The notes under the pieces were generated by a model, which saw nothing but the letters and a program-made list of their open reading frames with translations, was not told where the DNA came from and ran no database searches. From NCBI RefSeq assembly GCF_900119315.1, contig NZ_LT827010.1, positions 5,861,001 to 5,925,000 of the forward strand: a stretch of 64,000 bases of DNA, given 5' to 3'. A program made the position numbers and the translations under genes. This DNA comes from Actinoplanes sp. SE50/110. Lineage in GTDB: Bacteria; Actinomycetota; Actinomycetes; Mycobacteriales; Micromonosporaceae. Shown one piece after another: positions 49,284 through 58,181 of this stretch (position 1 is its first letter; each line of letters opens with the position of its first letter).

Positions 49284-49523
49284 CTAGACCTGGAACATGT
49301 CGGGTTCGCGGGCGGGCTGGACTCGGGTGAGCCAGGAATCCGCTTCGTCGGCGGGCATGATCCGGTCGAGAGTGAGGGTGGGCCGCAGGTGTTCGTACAG
49401 GCGGCCAGTGCTCCATTGTCTCCTCACCTGTGCCGGGTGCACGGTGAGCAGCCGGGTGCCGTCGGCGGCGGGAATCCTCCGACACGTCGACGCGCTGCCG
49501 GCGTGATCGCGTTCTCCGATCAC
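49284..49523 (-). CDS. Possible small protein divergent from the Ntn-hydrolase-like gene
   Basis: GTG 49523 would give 79 residues ending TLDRIMPADEADSWLTRVQP followed by AREPDMFQV. The C-terminal 50 residues look protein-like (hydrophobic/charged alternation, RLYEHLRPTL), but the start lacks a clear ribosome site and no family is recognised. Could be a remnant. Confidence 0.3.
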   Translation of the reverse strand: MIGERDHAGSASTCRRIPAADGTRLLTVHPAQVRRQWSTGRLYEHLRPTLTLDRIMPADEADSWLTRVQPAREPDMFQV

Positions 49524-49560
49524 GGTTGGCACCGGGCTGCCGGCCGTGAAGAGTGTCGTC

Positions 49561-50100
49561 ATGACGTGCATCGTCGGGATCACGGACGGGCGGACCGTCA
49601 CCATCGGCGGGGACTCCGCGGGCAGCGACGGCTGGCACGTCGCCGTCCGTTCGGACTCCAAGGTCTTCCAGGTGGGGCCCTACCTGATGGGTTTCACCAC
49701 CAGCTACCGGATGGGTCAGCTGCTGCGCTACTCGCTGGCCGTCGGTGAACCCGACACCTGGGACGTCGACCGGTTCATGGTCACCACGTTCATCGAAGCC
49801 GTCCGCGAGTGCCTCTCCACGGGCGGCTACGCGCGCACCGAGAACGGCCAGGAGCAGGGTGGCCAGTTCCTGGTCGGCATTCACGGCCGCCTCTACGTCG
49901 TCGACGCCGACTACCAGATCGGCCACACCATCTCCGGCTATGCCGCGGTCGGATCCGGCTACCTGGTCGCCCTGGGCTCGCTGCACTCCACCGCCAAGTC
50001 CCCGATCAGCAGCCGGCAACGGGCGGAGATGGCCCTCGAAGCGGCCGCCGACCTCACCGAGGGCGTGCGGCCACCCTTCACCGTGGTCCAGTCGGAGTGA
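49561..50100 (+). CDS. Ntn-hydrolase-like (proteasome beta-subunit fold) protein
   Basis: A 179-residue protein. ATG 49561 is chosen because it puts Thr directly after Met (MTCIVGITDGRTVTIGGDSA), as needed for an N-terminal Thr nucleophile after Met removal; the GGDSA block and DSKVFQVGPYLMGFTTSYRM agree with proteasome/HslV-like subunits. A second conserved block is YAAVGSGYLVALGSLHS. It is not the 20S beta subunit of actinomycetes: there is no propeptide and no alpha-subunit gene nearby. Probably a self-compartmentalised or phage-type Ntn hydrolase; substrate unknown. Confidence 0.75.
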   Translation: MTCIVGITDGRTVTIGGDSAGSDGWHVAVRSDSKVFQVGPYLMGFTTSYRMGQLLRYSLAVGEPDTWDVDRFMVTTFIEAVRECLSTGGYARTENGQEQGGQFLVGIHGRLYVVDADYQIGHTISGYAAVGSGYLVALGSLHSTAKSPISSRQRAEMALEAAADLTEGVRPPFTVVQSE

Positions 50101-50126
50101 GGCTCCGCCGGCGCGCGGGACACCCG

Positions 50127-50369
50127 CTACCGGGGCGGGCCCTCGGTCTCCTCGGCGAGCTGATAGCCCTCGGCGAGGCGGGCCTCGCGATGCCGGGCCA
50201 CCCACCGCCGTCCCGCTTGCGGGTCGTCGCCCCACTCCGGGATCGTGTCGGTGAGGACCTCGCCGTCGCGTTCGTGGATGACGCGGATCTCGGCTCCCTC
50301 GTCGTCGATGGACGCCATGACGGTCACCGTTTCGGTCGCGCGCCGGTACACCTCTGTCGTGATGGGCAT
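50127..50369 (-). CDS. Small hypothetical protein
   Basis: An 80-residue acidic protein (MPITTEVYRRATETVTVMAS, then VIHERDGEVLTDTIPEWGDD). No domain recognised; the first half looks like a small beta sheet. It converges on the Ntn-hydrolase-like gene with 26 bp between stops. Confidence 0.55.
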   Translation of the reverse strand: MPITTEVYRRATETVTVMASIDDEGAEIRVIHERDGEVLTDTIPEWGDDPQAGRRWVARHREARLAEGYQLAEETEGPPR

Positions 50370-50492
50370 ACCAGCATGATGACGTTCCGGCCGGCCGGGA
50401 CGGACCCGGCCTTCGGCCGATGTTCATCGATCCTGATCCGACTTCCGGCGGATAGCCGCCCGACAAGGATCCGGCCGGCCGGGCACGGACGA

Positions 50493-50537
50493 AGTCCCGG
50501 GCGCTGCCTCCCCCATACCGAGGCAGCACCCGGGACT
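50493..50537. terminator. Large hairpin, 18-bp arms
   Basis: AGTCCCGGGCGCTGCCTC pairs with GAGGCAGCACCCGGGACT (one mismatch) around a nine-base loop. It lies beyond the stop of the flavocytochrome gene on the minus strand and behind the start of the small gene at 50369. Probably a transcription barrier between the two. Confidence 0.6.
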
Positions 50538-50545
50538 CTCCCGAA

Positions 50546-50578
50546 GGGGCCGCCCGGGGGCATCGTCCGGACGGCCCC
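50546..50578 (-). terminator. Terminator after the ferric-reductase-like gene
   Basis: GGGGCCGCCCGG and CCGGACGGCCCC form a 12-bp stem with one mismatch, 7 bp past the stop at 50586. A second, bigger hairpin follows in the same direction. Confidence 0.6.
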
Positions 50579-50585
50579 CCGCTTC

Positions 50586-51929
50586 TCACCCGGCGAGCCG
50601 GAAGCGTTCCGCGTGCACCTGGCGGGCCGGTACCCGTAGCCGGCGCAGGCTGTCCAGGACACCGGTGGTCATCGCGTCGGGGCCGCAGACGTACACGTCA
50701 CGGGCGGTGATGTCGGGGATCAGGGCTTTCAGGCGGTCCGGGGCGAACGGCCGGTAGCCGGTGCCGCTGCGGCCGGCGAGCAGGTGCAGCCGGGCGTGCC
50801 GGGTGTCGGTGAGGTTGCGCAGTTCGCCGAGCAGGACGGCGTCGGTCGCGGTGCGGACCCGGTAGAGGACGATGATGTGGCCGGTCAGCTCGGGGTCTTC
50901 GAGCAGGGCGCGGATCGGGGTGATGCCGATGCCGCCGGCGATCAGGACGGTGGCGGCGCGGGTGCGGTGGGCGGCGGTGAACGCGCCGTACGGGCCTTCG
51001 GCGTACACCCGGGCGCCGGGCGGCAGGTCGCGCAGGCCGGCGCTGGTGGCGCCGACGCCTTTCGCGGTGAGGCGCAGCGATCGGGAGTTGGGCGCGGCGG
51101 ACAGGGAGAACGGGTTGGCCTGCCACCAGGGGTTGTGGCCGGGGAAACGCCACAGGAAGAACTGTCCGGCGTGGGCGTCGAGCCGGTCCAGGTCGCGGCC
51201 GGTGATGTGGACGGAGACGGTGTCCGCGGATTCGTCGACGACGGCGGCGACCCGCAGCCGGTGCCGGGCGTTGCGGATCAGCGGGACGATCAGGCGGCCG
51301 GCGAGCAGCGCGCCCAGGGCGAACGCCCACAGTCCCCACCAGTAGGCCTCGGTGAACGCGTTGACGGTGAACGCGGTGCCCTCGGACAGCTGGTGCAGCA
51401 CGCCGAGCAGGATCACGACGTACATCAGCAGATGAAGGAAGTGCCAGGTCTCGTAGGAGAGCCGGCGACGGGCGGCGCGGATCGACAGGCCGACGACGAC
51501 GAGCAGCAGGCCGACGGCGATCATGCCCAGCAGGACCGGCAGCTGGCCGGCGAGGGTGACCGTCTCGTCGAGGATCGGGACCCGGTCGAGGCGGGCGAAG
51601 CCGAGCAGCACGAACGCGGGGTGGGCCAGAGCCAGCCAGAAGATCGTCAGGCCGGTCCAGCGGTGCCAGGTGGTGAGGCGGTCCATGCCGTACGCCCGGT
51701 CGACGACCGGGAGGCGGGCGACCAGCAGCAGTTGCAGGGCGAGCGCGAGGGCCAGGTGGAGTCCGAGGAGCCGGCCGATCGTGCCGGGCAGGTTCCGGGC
51801 CGGGCCGGCCGCGGCGAACATGACCTGGACGACGACGACGTTGAGCACGAGGAAGGCGACGATCGCGACCCGCGCGACGCGGATAGATCGACGGAAGGTG
51901 ATGATGCGGGGCTGGGTCACGGCGGTCAT
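50586..51929 (-). CDS. Ferric-reductase-like flavocytochrome
   Basis: A 447-residue membrane oxidoreductase. About six hydrophobic segments in residues 15-220 carry paired histidines for haem (MDRLTTWHRWTGLTIFWLAL, ALAHPAF, YETWHFLHLLMYVVILLGVL, HQL). The C-terminal half is an FAD/NAD reductase domain: NPFSLSAAPNSRSLRLTAKG is the flavin motif, AATVLIAGGIGITPIRALLE and VYVCGPDAMTTGVL the NAD motifs. It probably moves electrons from NAD(P)H across the membrane to iron or another acceptor. Not linked to other genes. Confidence 0.88.
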   Translation of the reverse strand: MTAVTQPRIITFRRSIRVARVAIVAFLVLNVVVVQVMFAAAGPARNLPGTIGRLLGLHLALALALQLLLVARLPVVDRAYGMDRLTTWHRWTGLTIFWLALAHPAFVLLGFARLDRVPILDETVTLAGQLPVLLGMIAVGLLLVVVGLSIRAARRRLSYETWHFLHLLMYVVILLGVLHQLSEGTAFTVNAFTEAYWWGLWAFALGALLAGRLIVPLIRNARHRLRVAAVVDESADTVSVHITGRDLDRLDAHAGQFFLWRFPGHNPWWQANPFSLSAAPNSRSLRLTAKGVGATSAGLRDLPPGARVYAEGPYGAFTAAHRTRAATVLIAGGIGITPIRALLEDPELTGHIIVLYRVRTATDAVLLGELRNLTDTRHARLHLLAGRSGTGYRPFAPDRLKALIPDITARDVYVCGPDAMTTGVLDSLRRLRVPARQVHAERFRLAG

Positions 51930-52017
51930 CCCGGTCTCCCCTCAGGTGTGGGAGCTGCTGTCATCGGGGTGTACCGCCGGCGGTGCGGAACCGTTCAGGC
52001 CGTCGCCAAGATTCTTC

Positions 52018-52050
52018 CGGCGCCGGTCCGGAGCCCCCGGACCGGCGCCG
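52018..52050 (-). terminator. Terminator of the sigma-factor operon
   Basis: CGGCGCCGGTCCGG and CCGGACCGGCGCCG form a perfect 14-bp stem with a five-base loop, 7 bp past the stop at 52057 on the minus strand. Confidence 0.8.
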
Positions 52051-52056
52051 CCGCCG

Positions 52057-52908
52057 CTACCTCAGGTGGAACCGCGGGTTGAGCGCGAGCTTGCCGAGTT
52101 CGTCGGCGGTGAACGGGAGCGGGTTCAGTTTCGCCGCGCGCGCGTCGGCGTAGGTGGGTCGCCCGGTCTGCGCCACGAACACCACCACCCCGTCCGGATA
52201 ACGGTACGCCGCCCACTGGTCGATCCGGTTGTCGCCGCCGCCGTTCGACCTGGCCACCGCGACCTTCGCCGGCCCGTCCCGGACCACCTGGCAACTGCCG
52301 CCCAGCCCCCAGAACGACTCGGCCAACCCGCACGGGTCGGTGGGCAGCCTGTTGTTCTTCTCGTGCACCTCGACCATCAGCTCACCGTTGTGGCCGCCCT
52401 GGGCCACGGTCACGCTGGCCAGGTACGTCCACTCCGGATCGTCGAGCGCGGCCTGGCTGGACTGCAGGTCGCTGCCGTCCGGCGTGGTGCCGGTCGGGGT
52501 GGTGTATCCGGACGGCACCACCTTGAGCAGGTCGGTGAGCAGTTGCCTGCCCTTCTGGTAGCGCGGCCCGCTGTCGGCCGTGGCGTCGCCGTTGTTCTCG
52601 GCCGGCCAGGACGGTTCGGTGTCCTGCGGGGACGGCACCCCGCTCGGCGGCGGGGTGGTCAGCACGCTGGGCGTGCCGGCCGGCGCCGCGGCGTCGTACC
52701 CGGTGGGGGACGTCGCGGCGGACAGGTAGCGGGCCGGCACGATGGTGACCGCGGCCAGCGCGGCGACCGCCCCGGTGCAGGCGACCACGGTGCGCCGCCG
52801 GGAGGCCCGGCGCCCGGCCGCGACCGCCTCGGCCGACCGCATCGGCGGCGGTTCGGGGCTCTGCGCCAGCACGCTGTGCAGCGCCTCGCGGAATTCGTTC
52901 TCCTCCAT
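52057..52908 (-). CDS. Membrane-anchored partner of the SigE-family sigma factor
   Basis: A 283-residue protein in the anti-sigma position. The first 40 residues are cytoplasmic and charged (MEENEFREALHSVLAQSPEP, then RRASRRR); residues about 40-60 form one membrane segment (VVACTGAVAALAAVTIVPA); the rest is extracellular, with a Pro/Ser/Thr-rich linker and a globular domain carrying two cysteines (DPCGLAESFWGLGGSCQ). ATG 52908 lies right after the sigma stop behind GAGGGGA. No zinc-binding HxxxCxxC motif is seen, so it is not a ZAS anti-sigma of the usual kind. Confidence 0.78.
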   Translation of the reverse strand: MEENEFREALHSVLAQSPEPPPMRSAEAVAAGRRASRRRTVVACTGAVAALAAVTIVPARYLSAATSPTGYDAAAPAGTPSVLTTPPPSGVPSPQDTEPSWPAENNGDATADSGPRYQKGRQLLTDLLKVVPSGYTTPTGTTPDGSDLQSSQAALDDPEWTYLASVTVAQGGHNGELMVEVHEKNNRLPTDPCGLAESFWGLGGSCQVVRDGPAKVAVARSNGGGDNRIDQWAAYRYPDGVVVFVAQTGRPTYADARAAKLNPLPFTADELGKLALNPRFHLR

Positions 52909-52916
52909 CATTCCCC

Positions 52917-53414
52917 TCAATCAGCCGTCACGGGCGCGCCGATCAGCGCGCGCAACGTCGCCAGGCCACGGGCGGCCTGGCTCTTGACCGTGCCGGCGGA
53001 GCAGCCGAGCGCCGCCGCCGTCTCCTCGACGCTGAGGTCCTGCCAGTAGCGCAGCACCAGCACCGCGCGCTGTCTCGGTGGCACCTCGGCCAGCGCCCGC
53101 AGCAGGACCAGGCGGTCCTCGGTCTGCACCGCGGGCGTGACGGGACGGTCGGTCAGGGTGTCGTGCGGGCGTTCCCGTCGCCACCAGCCCCACCGACCCT
53201 CGTCGATGAAGGTGCGGATCAGCACCTGCCGGACGTACGGATCCAGCGACTCCTGGCGGTTCACCCGGCCCCACCGCAGGTAGAGCTTGGTGAACGTGGT
53301 CGAGACCAGATCCTCGGCCCGATGCCAGTCGCCGCAGAGCAGATACGCGGTGGCGCGCAGGCTGCCTGACCGGGCCGCGAAGTATTCCGCGAACGCCTCG
53401 TCACGGTCGCTCAT
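52917..53414 (-). CDS. SigE-family ECF RNA polymerase sigma factor
   Basis: A 165-residue sigma factor. Region 2 shows LRATAYLLCGDWHRAEDLVS and TFTKLYLRWGRV; region 4 shows RYWQDLSVEETAAALGCSAG and TVKSQAARGLATLRALIG. It belongs to the actinomycete SigE-type (YLLCGDWHxAEDL) group. ATG 53414 has GGGGGA five bases upstream; an in-frame start 22 codons earlier overlaps the leader. Followed directly by its membrane partner. Confidence 0.93.
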   Translation of the reverse strand: MSDRDEAFAEYFAARSGSLRATAYLLCGDWHRAEDLVSTTFTKLYLRWGRVNRQESLDPYVRQVLIRTFIDEGRWGWWRRERPHDTLTDRPVTPAVQTEDRLVLLRALAEVPPRQRAVLVLRYWQDLSVEETAAALGCSAGTVKSQAARGLATLRALIGAPVTAD

Positions 53415-53576
53415 GCATTCCCCCATCGTTTTTTCGGTCGCGTCAAACACGAGGCGGCCGCCCGTCAGGGTTGCACGCACCGGAAAACCCGCCCGGACCG
53501 CGGCTTTCCTCCCTGTCCGCGGCCGGTCACCGCGGCGATTGCGGGGGTACGACGTGAGCGGGCACCGTGGCGCGCC

Positions 53577-54578
53577 TCACCGGGGCGCGTGCAGCAGGTC
53601 GAGTGCCTTCTCCGCCCCCCGGTGCAGGGGCACCGGGCTGGTCCGGCGCGCGGTGTCCAGGCTGATCTCCCGGGCCGCCGCGTTCGCCTGCGCCAGTTGC
53701 GGCTGCCGTTCGAACAGCGTCCTGGTCAGCACGCAGGCCACGTCCGGGTCCAGGCCGGCGCGCACCAGCAGCAGGTTCGGCACCACGATCGTCGTCACGT
53801 CGGCCGGCTGCTGATAGGTCGCGGCCGGGATGACCCCCTGCCGATACACCTCGTTGATCTTCTGCAGGGCCGGCAGGACCGGGGTGATGTCGAGGAACTC
53901 CACCTGGTCCCGCGCGGTGGTCAGCAGGTCGGTGATGCCCGGCGTGGGCAGTCCGCCGGAGAAGAACAGCGCGTCGATGGTGCCCTCCTTCATCCCGTCG
54001 ACGGTCTTGGTCAGGTCGAGCTTCTGGGCGCTGACATCCCTGGCCGGGTCGAGACCGGCGGCGGTCAGCACCCGGTTGGCGATCACCTCGGTGCCGGACT
54101 TCGGCGAACCGGTGGAGACCCGCTTGCCCCGCATCCCGGCGACGTCCCTGATCCCGGCCGCCTTGCGAACGATCACCTGCGTGTAGTTGGTGTGGATCCG
54201 GGCCAGTGCCGCGATCGGCTGCTTCGCGCTGAAGGCGGCCGTCCCGTTGATCGCGTCGGCCGCGGTGTCGGCCAGCGCGAACGCCACGTCGTACGTGCCG
54301 GCCACCAGCTGCTGGATGTTCTGCACCGAGGCGCCGGTCTCCGCGGCGGTCGCCTGCACCCTGCCGCCGGCCGCGTTGATCTGCTCGGCGTACGCGTTGC
54401 CCAGCGCGAAGTACACCCCGGTGGCGTTGCCGGTGGCGATCCCGATCCGGGTCTGCCGGGCGACCTGACAGGTGACGTCGCCGCCGGTGTCGGTGGCCGC
54501 GGTGTGCTGCCGGCCGCCGCACGCGCCGGCGGCCAGGGCCAGCGCGGCGATCGACGCCGCGGTCATGATCCGTCTCAT
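53577..54578 (-). CDS. TAXI-family TRAP transporter solute-binding protein
   Basis: A 333-residue extracytoplasmic binding protein. The signal ends in LALAAGACGG, a lipobox-like Cys. Family blocks are IGIATGNATGVYFALGNAYA near the start, QNIQQLVAGTYDVAFALADT and KRVSTGSPKSGTEVIANRVL. It binds organic acids or amino acids such as glutamate in known cases. ATG 54578 with GGAGG six bases upstream overlaps the permease stop as ATGA, so the two are one transporter. Confidence 0.92.
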   Translation of the reverse strand: MRRIMTAASIAALALAAGACGGRQHTAATDTGGDVTCQVARQTRIGIATGNATGVYFALGNAYAEQINAAGGRVQATAAETGASVQNIQQLVAGTYDVAFALADTAADAINGTAAFSAKQPIAALARIHTNYTQVIVRKAAGIRDVAGMRGKRVSTGSPKSGTEVIANRVLTAAGLDPARDVSAQKLDLTKTVDGMKEGTIDALFFSGGLPTPGITDLLTTARDQVEFLDITPVLPALQKINEVYRQGVIPAATYQQPADVTTIVVPNLLLVRAGLDPDVACVLTRTLFERQPQLAQANAAAREISLDTARRTSPVPLHRGAEKALDLLHAPR

Positions 54579-56611
54579 CGGTTCCCTCCGATCCTCCGTG
54601 AATGTCGAGGTTCCGTATCCGGCGGCACGGCGGGCTCGGCTCGTGACCGCCACCGGGCGATCGCCGCGAGCAGGACCGAGGCCGCCAGCACGCCCAGGCC
54701 GGCGCTCACCGCGAGCCACGAGAGGTAGAGCAGCAGCAGCCCGGCGACCCCGCCCAGCAGCCGGCTCGCCGGGCCGGCCGGGCCGACTCCCGGCACCCAG
54801 CCGCCGGTGGCGATCGCCAGCCCGAACACGGCGAAGCCGGACGCCACCGCGGTCGCCACGATGCCCGGCCAGGAGCCGCGGGCCAGCAGATGTTCACCGT
54901 TGCCGGTGAGCACGAACGCGATCGGCGCCAGGAAGGCCGGCAGTGCGTACTTCAACGCCTGCCACATGGTGCCCATCGCCCGGCCGCCGGTGATCGCGGC
55001 GGCGCCGACCGCGGCCAGTGCGGTCGGCGGGGTGACCTCGGAGAGCACCGAGTAGTAGAAGACGAACATGGCCGCCGCCGGGGCGCCGACCCCGAGCCCG
55101 AGCAGCGCCGGACCGATGATCACCCAGCCGATGATGAAGCTGGCGGTGACCGGCACCGCGAGGCCCAGCACGGCGAGCGCCACCGCGGCCAGCACCACGG
55201 TCAGCGCCAGCACCGCGGCCGGGTTGCCGGTGATCGACCGGGCGCCGTCGACCAGCAGCGACGCCAGCTGCGCGCCCAGCCCGGTCTTCGTGGTGATCGC
55301 GGTGATCACGCCGGCCGCGGCGCATACCGCGACCACCGGCAGCACCCCGCGCACCCCGGCCGCCAACGCCTGGAACAGCCGCCGCGGGGTCAGCCGGCCC
55401 GGTCGGTCCAGAAAGGACAGGGCCACCGCGAGCAGGGTGGCGTAGACCACCGCGCGGGTGGCGCTCGTCCCGAGCGCGAGCAGCACCACGATCACGATCA
55501 GCGAGGAGAAGTGGTAGCCGAACCGGATCAGCAGCCGCCCGGCACCGACCTGCGGGAGATCGACGGCACGCACCCCGAAGCGGCGTACGTCGATCTCCAC
55601 CGCCAGCAGGATCCCGAGGTAGTAGAGCAGTGTCGGGATCGTCGCCCAGCCGAGCACGGTCAGATACGACACGTCGAGGTATTCGGCGACGATGAACGCG
55701 GCCGCGCCCAGCGTCGGCGGCGACAGGATCGCGCCCACCCCGGCCGCCGCCAGCATCCCGCCGGCCTGCTCCGGCGGATACCCGGCCCGCCGCAGCATCG
55801 GCCAGGTCACCGCCCCCACGCTGACCGCGGTCGCGGTTCCCGACCCGGACACCGTGCCGAGCAGGAACCCGGCCGCCACCGCGGTCCGCCCGGCCGCGCT
55901 GCGCGAGCGGCGGAACGCGGCCACCGACAGGTCGACGAAGAACCGGCTCGCCCCGGACAGGTCCAGGACCGCCCCGTACAGCGTGAACAGGACGATGTAC
56001 GTCGCGGCCACGTCCAGCGGGGTGCCGTAGAAGCCGCTGCCCGAGTTGTAGAGGGCGTCGACGATCTGCGCGAAGTCCAGCCCGGAATGCGCGATCGGCC
56101 AGCTCTGGGGCAGCAGGCCGCCGTAGTAGCCGTACGCCAGGAATCCGGCGCAGACCGCGGGAAGAGCGAACCCGGTGGTGCGCCGGGCGGCCTCGAGCAC
56201 CGTGATCAGAAGAACGGCGCCGAAGGCGACGTCGGCCGGTTCGAGCAGCGCCTGCCGGTCGAGGAAAGCGTCGTAGCCGCCGCCGAACGGATTGAGCGGA
56301 TAGAGACAGGCGGCCAGCGCCAGCCCGCCCAGCACCCAGTCCAGCCGGCTCGGCCGCCCCGGACTCGCGGCGCGCGCCCGGTAGGCGACGAAGATCAGCG
56401 GCAGCGTCACCGCCAGAAAGACGATCAGGTAGAACTGGCTGCCCTGCGCCAGCGGCCGGAACACCTGCCAGAGCGTCAGCACCCCGGCCCCGGCCGCGAC
56501 CACCGCGACCGCCAGCGCGACACGCCCGGTGAGCTCCCGGGCCGGCCGCTCCTCGTCGTCGTAGTGCACCGCGGCCGGGTCAGCGACGTCAATAGGTCGA
56601 TCAACGCCCAT
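54575..56611 (-). CDS. TRAP transporter fused permease (DctQM type)
   Basis: A 678-residue permease with about 17 hydrophobic segments; the small and large TRAP subunits are fused, as usual for the TAXI group. Conserved blocks include TVSGSGTATAVSVGAVTWPM, AGGMLAAAGVGAILSPPTLG and YSVLSEVTPPTALAAVGAAA. It uses an ion gradient with the binding protein downstream. It is divergent from PPK2; the cytoplasmic N-terminus is acidic (ADPAAVHYDDEERPA). Confidence 0.94.
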   Translation of the reverse strand: MGVDRPIDVADPAAVHYDDEERPARELTGRVALAVAVVAAGAGVLTLWQVFRPLAQGSQFYLIVFLAVTLPLIFVAYRARAASPGRPSRLDWVLGGLALAACLYPLNPFGGGYDAFLDRQALLEPADVAFGAVLLITVLEAARRTTGFALPAVCAGFLAYGYYGGLLPQSWPIAHSGLDFAQIVDALYNSGSGFYGTPLDVAATYIVLFTLYGAVLDLSGASRFFVDLSVAAFRRSRSAAGRTAVAAGFLLGTVSGSGTATAVSVGAVTWPMLRRAGYPPEQAGGMLAAAGVGAILSPPTLGAAAFIVAEYLDVSYLTVLGWATIPTLLYYLGILLAVEIDVRRFGVRAVDLPQVGAGRLLIRFGYHFSSLIVIVVLLALGTSATRAVVYATLLAVALSFLDRPGRLTPRRLFQALAAGVRGVLPVVAVCAAAGVITAITTKTGLGAQLASLLVDGARSITGNPAAVLALTVVLAAVALAVLGLAVPVTASFIIGWVIIGPALLGLGVGAPAAAMFVFYYSVLSEVTPPTALAAVGAAAITGGRAMGTMWQALKYALPAFLAPIAFVLTGNGEHLLARGSWPGIVATAVASGFAVFGLAIATGGWVPGVGPAGPASRLLGGVAGLLLLYLSWLAVSAGLGVLAASVLLAAIARWRSRAEPAVPPDTEPRHSRRIGGNR

Positions 56612-56745
56612 GAATGGACCCTACTACCGGGCCCGCGGCCGCACTGTCCGTTTCGAGCGCCGGCCGATTCGCCCGCCCAGGATGAGGAGCGATCCCCCGC
56701 CCGGTCCCCACCATGACCTCCACGGCCGCGTCATCGGAGGAGCAC

Positions 56746-57591
56746 ATGACCAAGCAGGCACCGCGCAGCGATCACCGGGCCGCGACCGGCCCGGGCACAC
56801 CGCGGATGAGCGAGAAGGAGTACCAGCGCGAACTCCGCCACCTGCACGGCGAACTGGTCGCCATGCAGCACTGGGTGAAGACCACCGGCGCCAAGATCTG
56901 CATCGTCTTCGAGGGACGCGACACCGCCGGCAAGGGCGGCACCATCAAGGCGATCACCGAACGGGTCAGCTCCCGGGTGTTCCGGGTCGTCGCCCTGCCG
57001 GCCCCCACCGACCGGGAACGGTCCCAGGTGTACCTGCAGCGCTACGTGCCGTACCTGCCCGGTGCCGGCGACGTGGTGATCTTCGACCGCAGCTGGTACA
57101 ACCGGGCCGGGGTGGAACGGGTCATGGGTTTCTGCACCGACGAACAGGCCCGGCAGTTCCTGCAGGCGGTGCCCGCCGTCGAACGCGCGATCGTGGACTC
57201 CGGCGTCATCCTGGTCAAATACTGGCTCGAGGTCAGCCCGAGGGAGCAGACCCGCCGCCTCAAGAACCGGATCGACGACCCGCGCAAGACCTGGAAGCTC
57301 TCCAGCCTCGACCTCGACTCGTACACCAGGTGGGACGCCTACTCCCGGGCCCGGGACGAGATGTTCCGGGCCACCGACACCCCGTGGGCGCCGTGGTACG
57401 TCGCCGGCACCGACGACAAGAAGCGCGCCCGGCTCAACATCCTCACCCACCTGCTCAGCCTGGTGCCCTACGAACCGATGCCGCCGCACGCCGTGAAACT
57501 CCCCCGGCGGTCGGAGAAGAACGACGACGAGCGGTCACCGGTCGCCGTCCGGCACATCCCCACCCCGTTCGGCGATCCGCCCCGGAGATGA
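56746..57591 (+). CDS. ppk2: Polyphosphate kinase 2
   Basis: A 281-residue PPK2 that transfers phosphate between polyphosphate and nucleotides. Walker A is EGRDTAGKGGTIKAI (G57-R58-D59), the Walker B/lid region is DVVIFDRSWYNRAGVERVMG (D114), and RRLKNRIDDPRKTWKLS is the lid. ATG 56746 with GGAGG five bases upstream is preferred to ATG 56713. Single-domain, class I type by length. The C-terminal tail is charged and Pro-rich. Confidence 0.94.
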   Translation: MTKQAPRSDHRAATGPGTPRMSEKEYQRELRHLHGELVAMQHWVKTTGAKICIVFEGRDTAGKGGTIKAITERVSSRVFRVVALPAPTDRERSQVYLQRYVPYLPGAGDVVIFDRSWYNRAGVERVMGFCTDEQARQFLQAVPAVERAIVDSGVILVKYWLEVSPREQTRRLKNRIDDPRKTWKLSSLDLDSYTRWDAYSRARDEMFRATDTPWAPWYVAGTDDKKRARLNILTHLLSLVPYEPMPPHAVKLPRRSEKNDDERSPVAVRHIPTPFGDPPRR

Positions 57592-57672
57592 TCCGCGGCG
57601 GATGAGGACAGGACCCGCCGGACCGGGTGGACTGCAGGGGCCGGCACCGCCACTTTCGAAGGAGATGCCACC

Positions 57673-58104
57673 GTGTTCGACGACAACGGCTCGTTCCTCC
57701 TGGCAACCCTGGAGTTCTTCGTCTTCTGCGCCTGGTTCATGTGCCTGTTCTGGGTCTTCGGCGACCTGTTCCGCAGCCGGGACCTGGGCGGCGGCGCCAA
57801 GACGACGTGGACCGTCTTCCTGATTCTCCTGCCGATCATCGGGATGCTGACCTATCTGATCGCCCGCGGCCACGACATGTCCACCCGGGCCCTCGAAGCC
57901 CAGGCCGACGCCCGGGCCCGGCAGGACGCCTACATCCGGACGGAGGCCGGCTCGGGCACCGCCGGCCCCACCGCCACCGAACAGATCACCACGGCGAAGG
58001 AACTGCTCGACTCCGGCGCCATCGACCGGATCGAGTACGAACAGCTCAAAGCCGAGGCGCTGGGCACGAAGGCGCCCTCGACCACCGCCACCGGCTCCCA
58101 CTGA
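57673..58104 (+). CDS. Membrane protein with PLDc_N-like and SHOCT domains
   Basis: A 143-residue protein. Two hydrophobic helices (LEFFVFCAWFMCLFWVFGDL and FLILLPIIGMLTYLIARG) with the DLGGGAKTTW loop match the phospholipase_D-nuclease N-terminal membrane hairpin. The C-terminus is a SHOCT domain (KELLDSGAIDRIEYEQLKAE). It starts with GTG behind AAGGAG, 82 bp after ppk2. Such proteins are thought to help membrane oligomerisation; role unknown. Confidence 0.85.
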   Translation: MFDDNGSFLLATLEFFVFCAWFMCLFWVFGDLFRSRDLGGGAKTTWTVFLILLPIIGMLTYLIARGHDMSTRALEAQADARARQDAYIRTEAGSGTAGPTATEQITTAKELLDSGAIDRIEYEQLKAEALGTKAPSTTATGSH

Positions 58105-58181
58105 GCCGGCCCGGGGCCGCCGCCGGCCACGGCGGCGGCCCTGGGCCGGTTCCGGTCAGACCCGGCTGACACGATCGCCGC

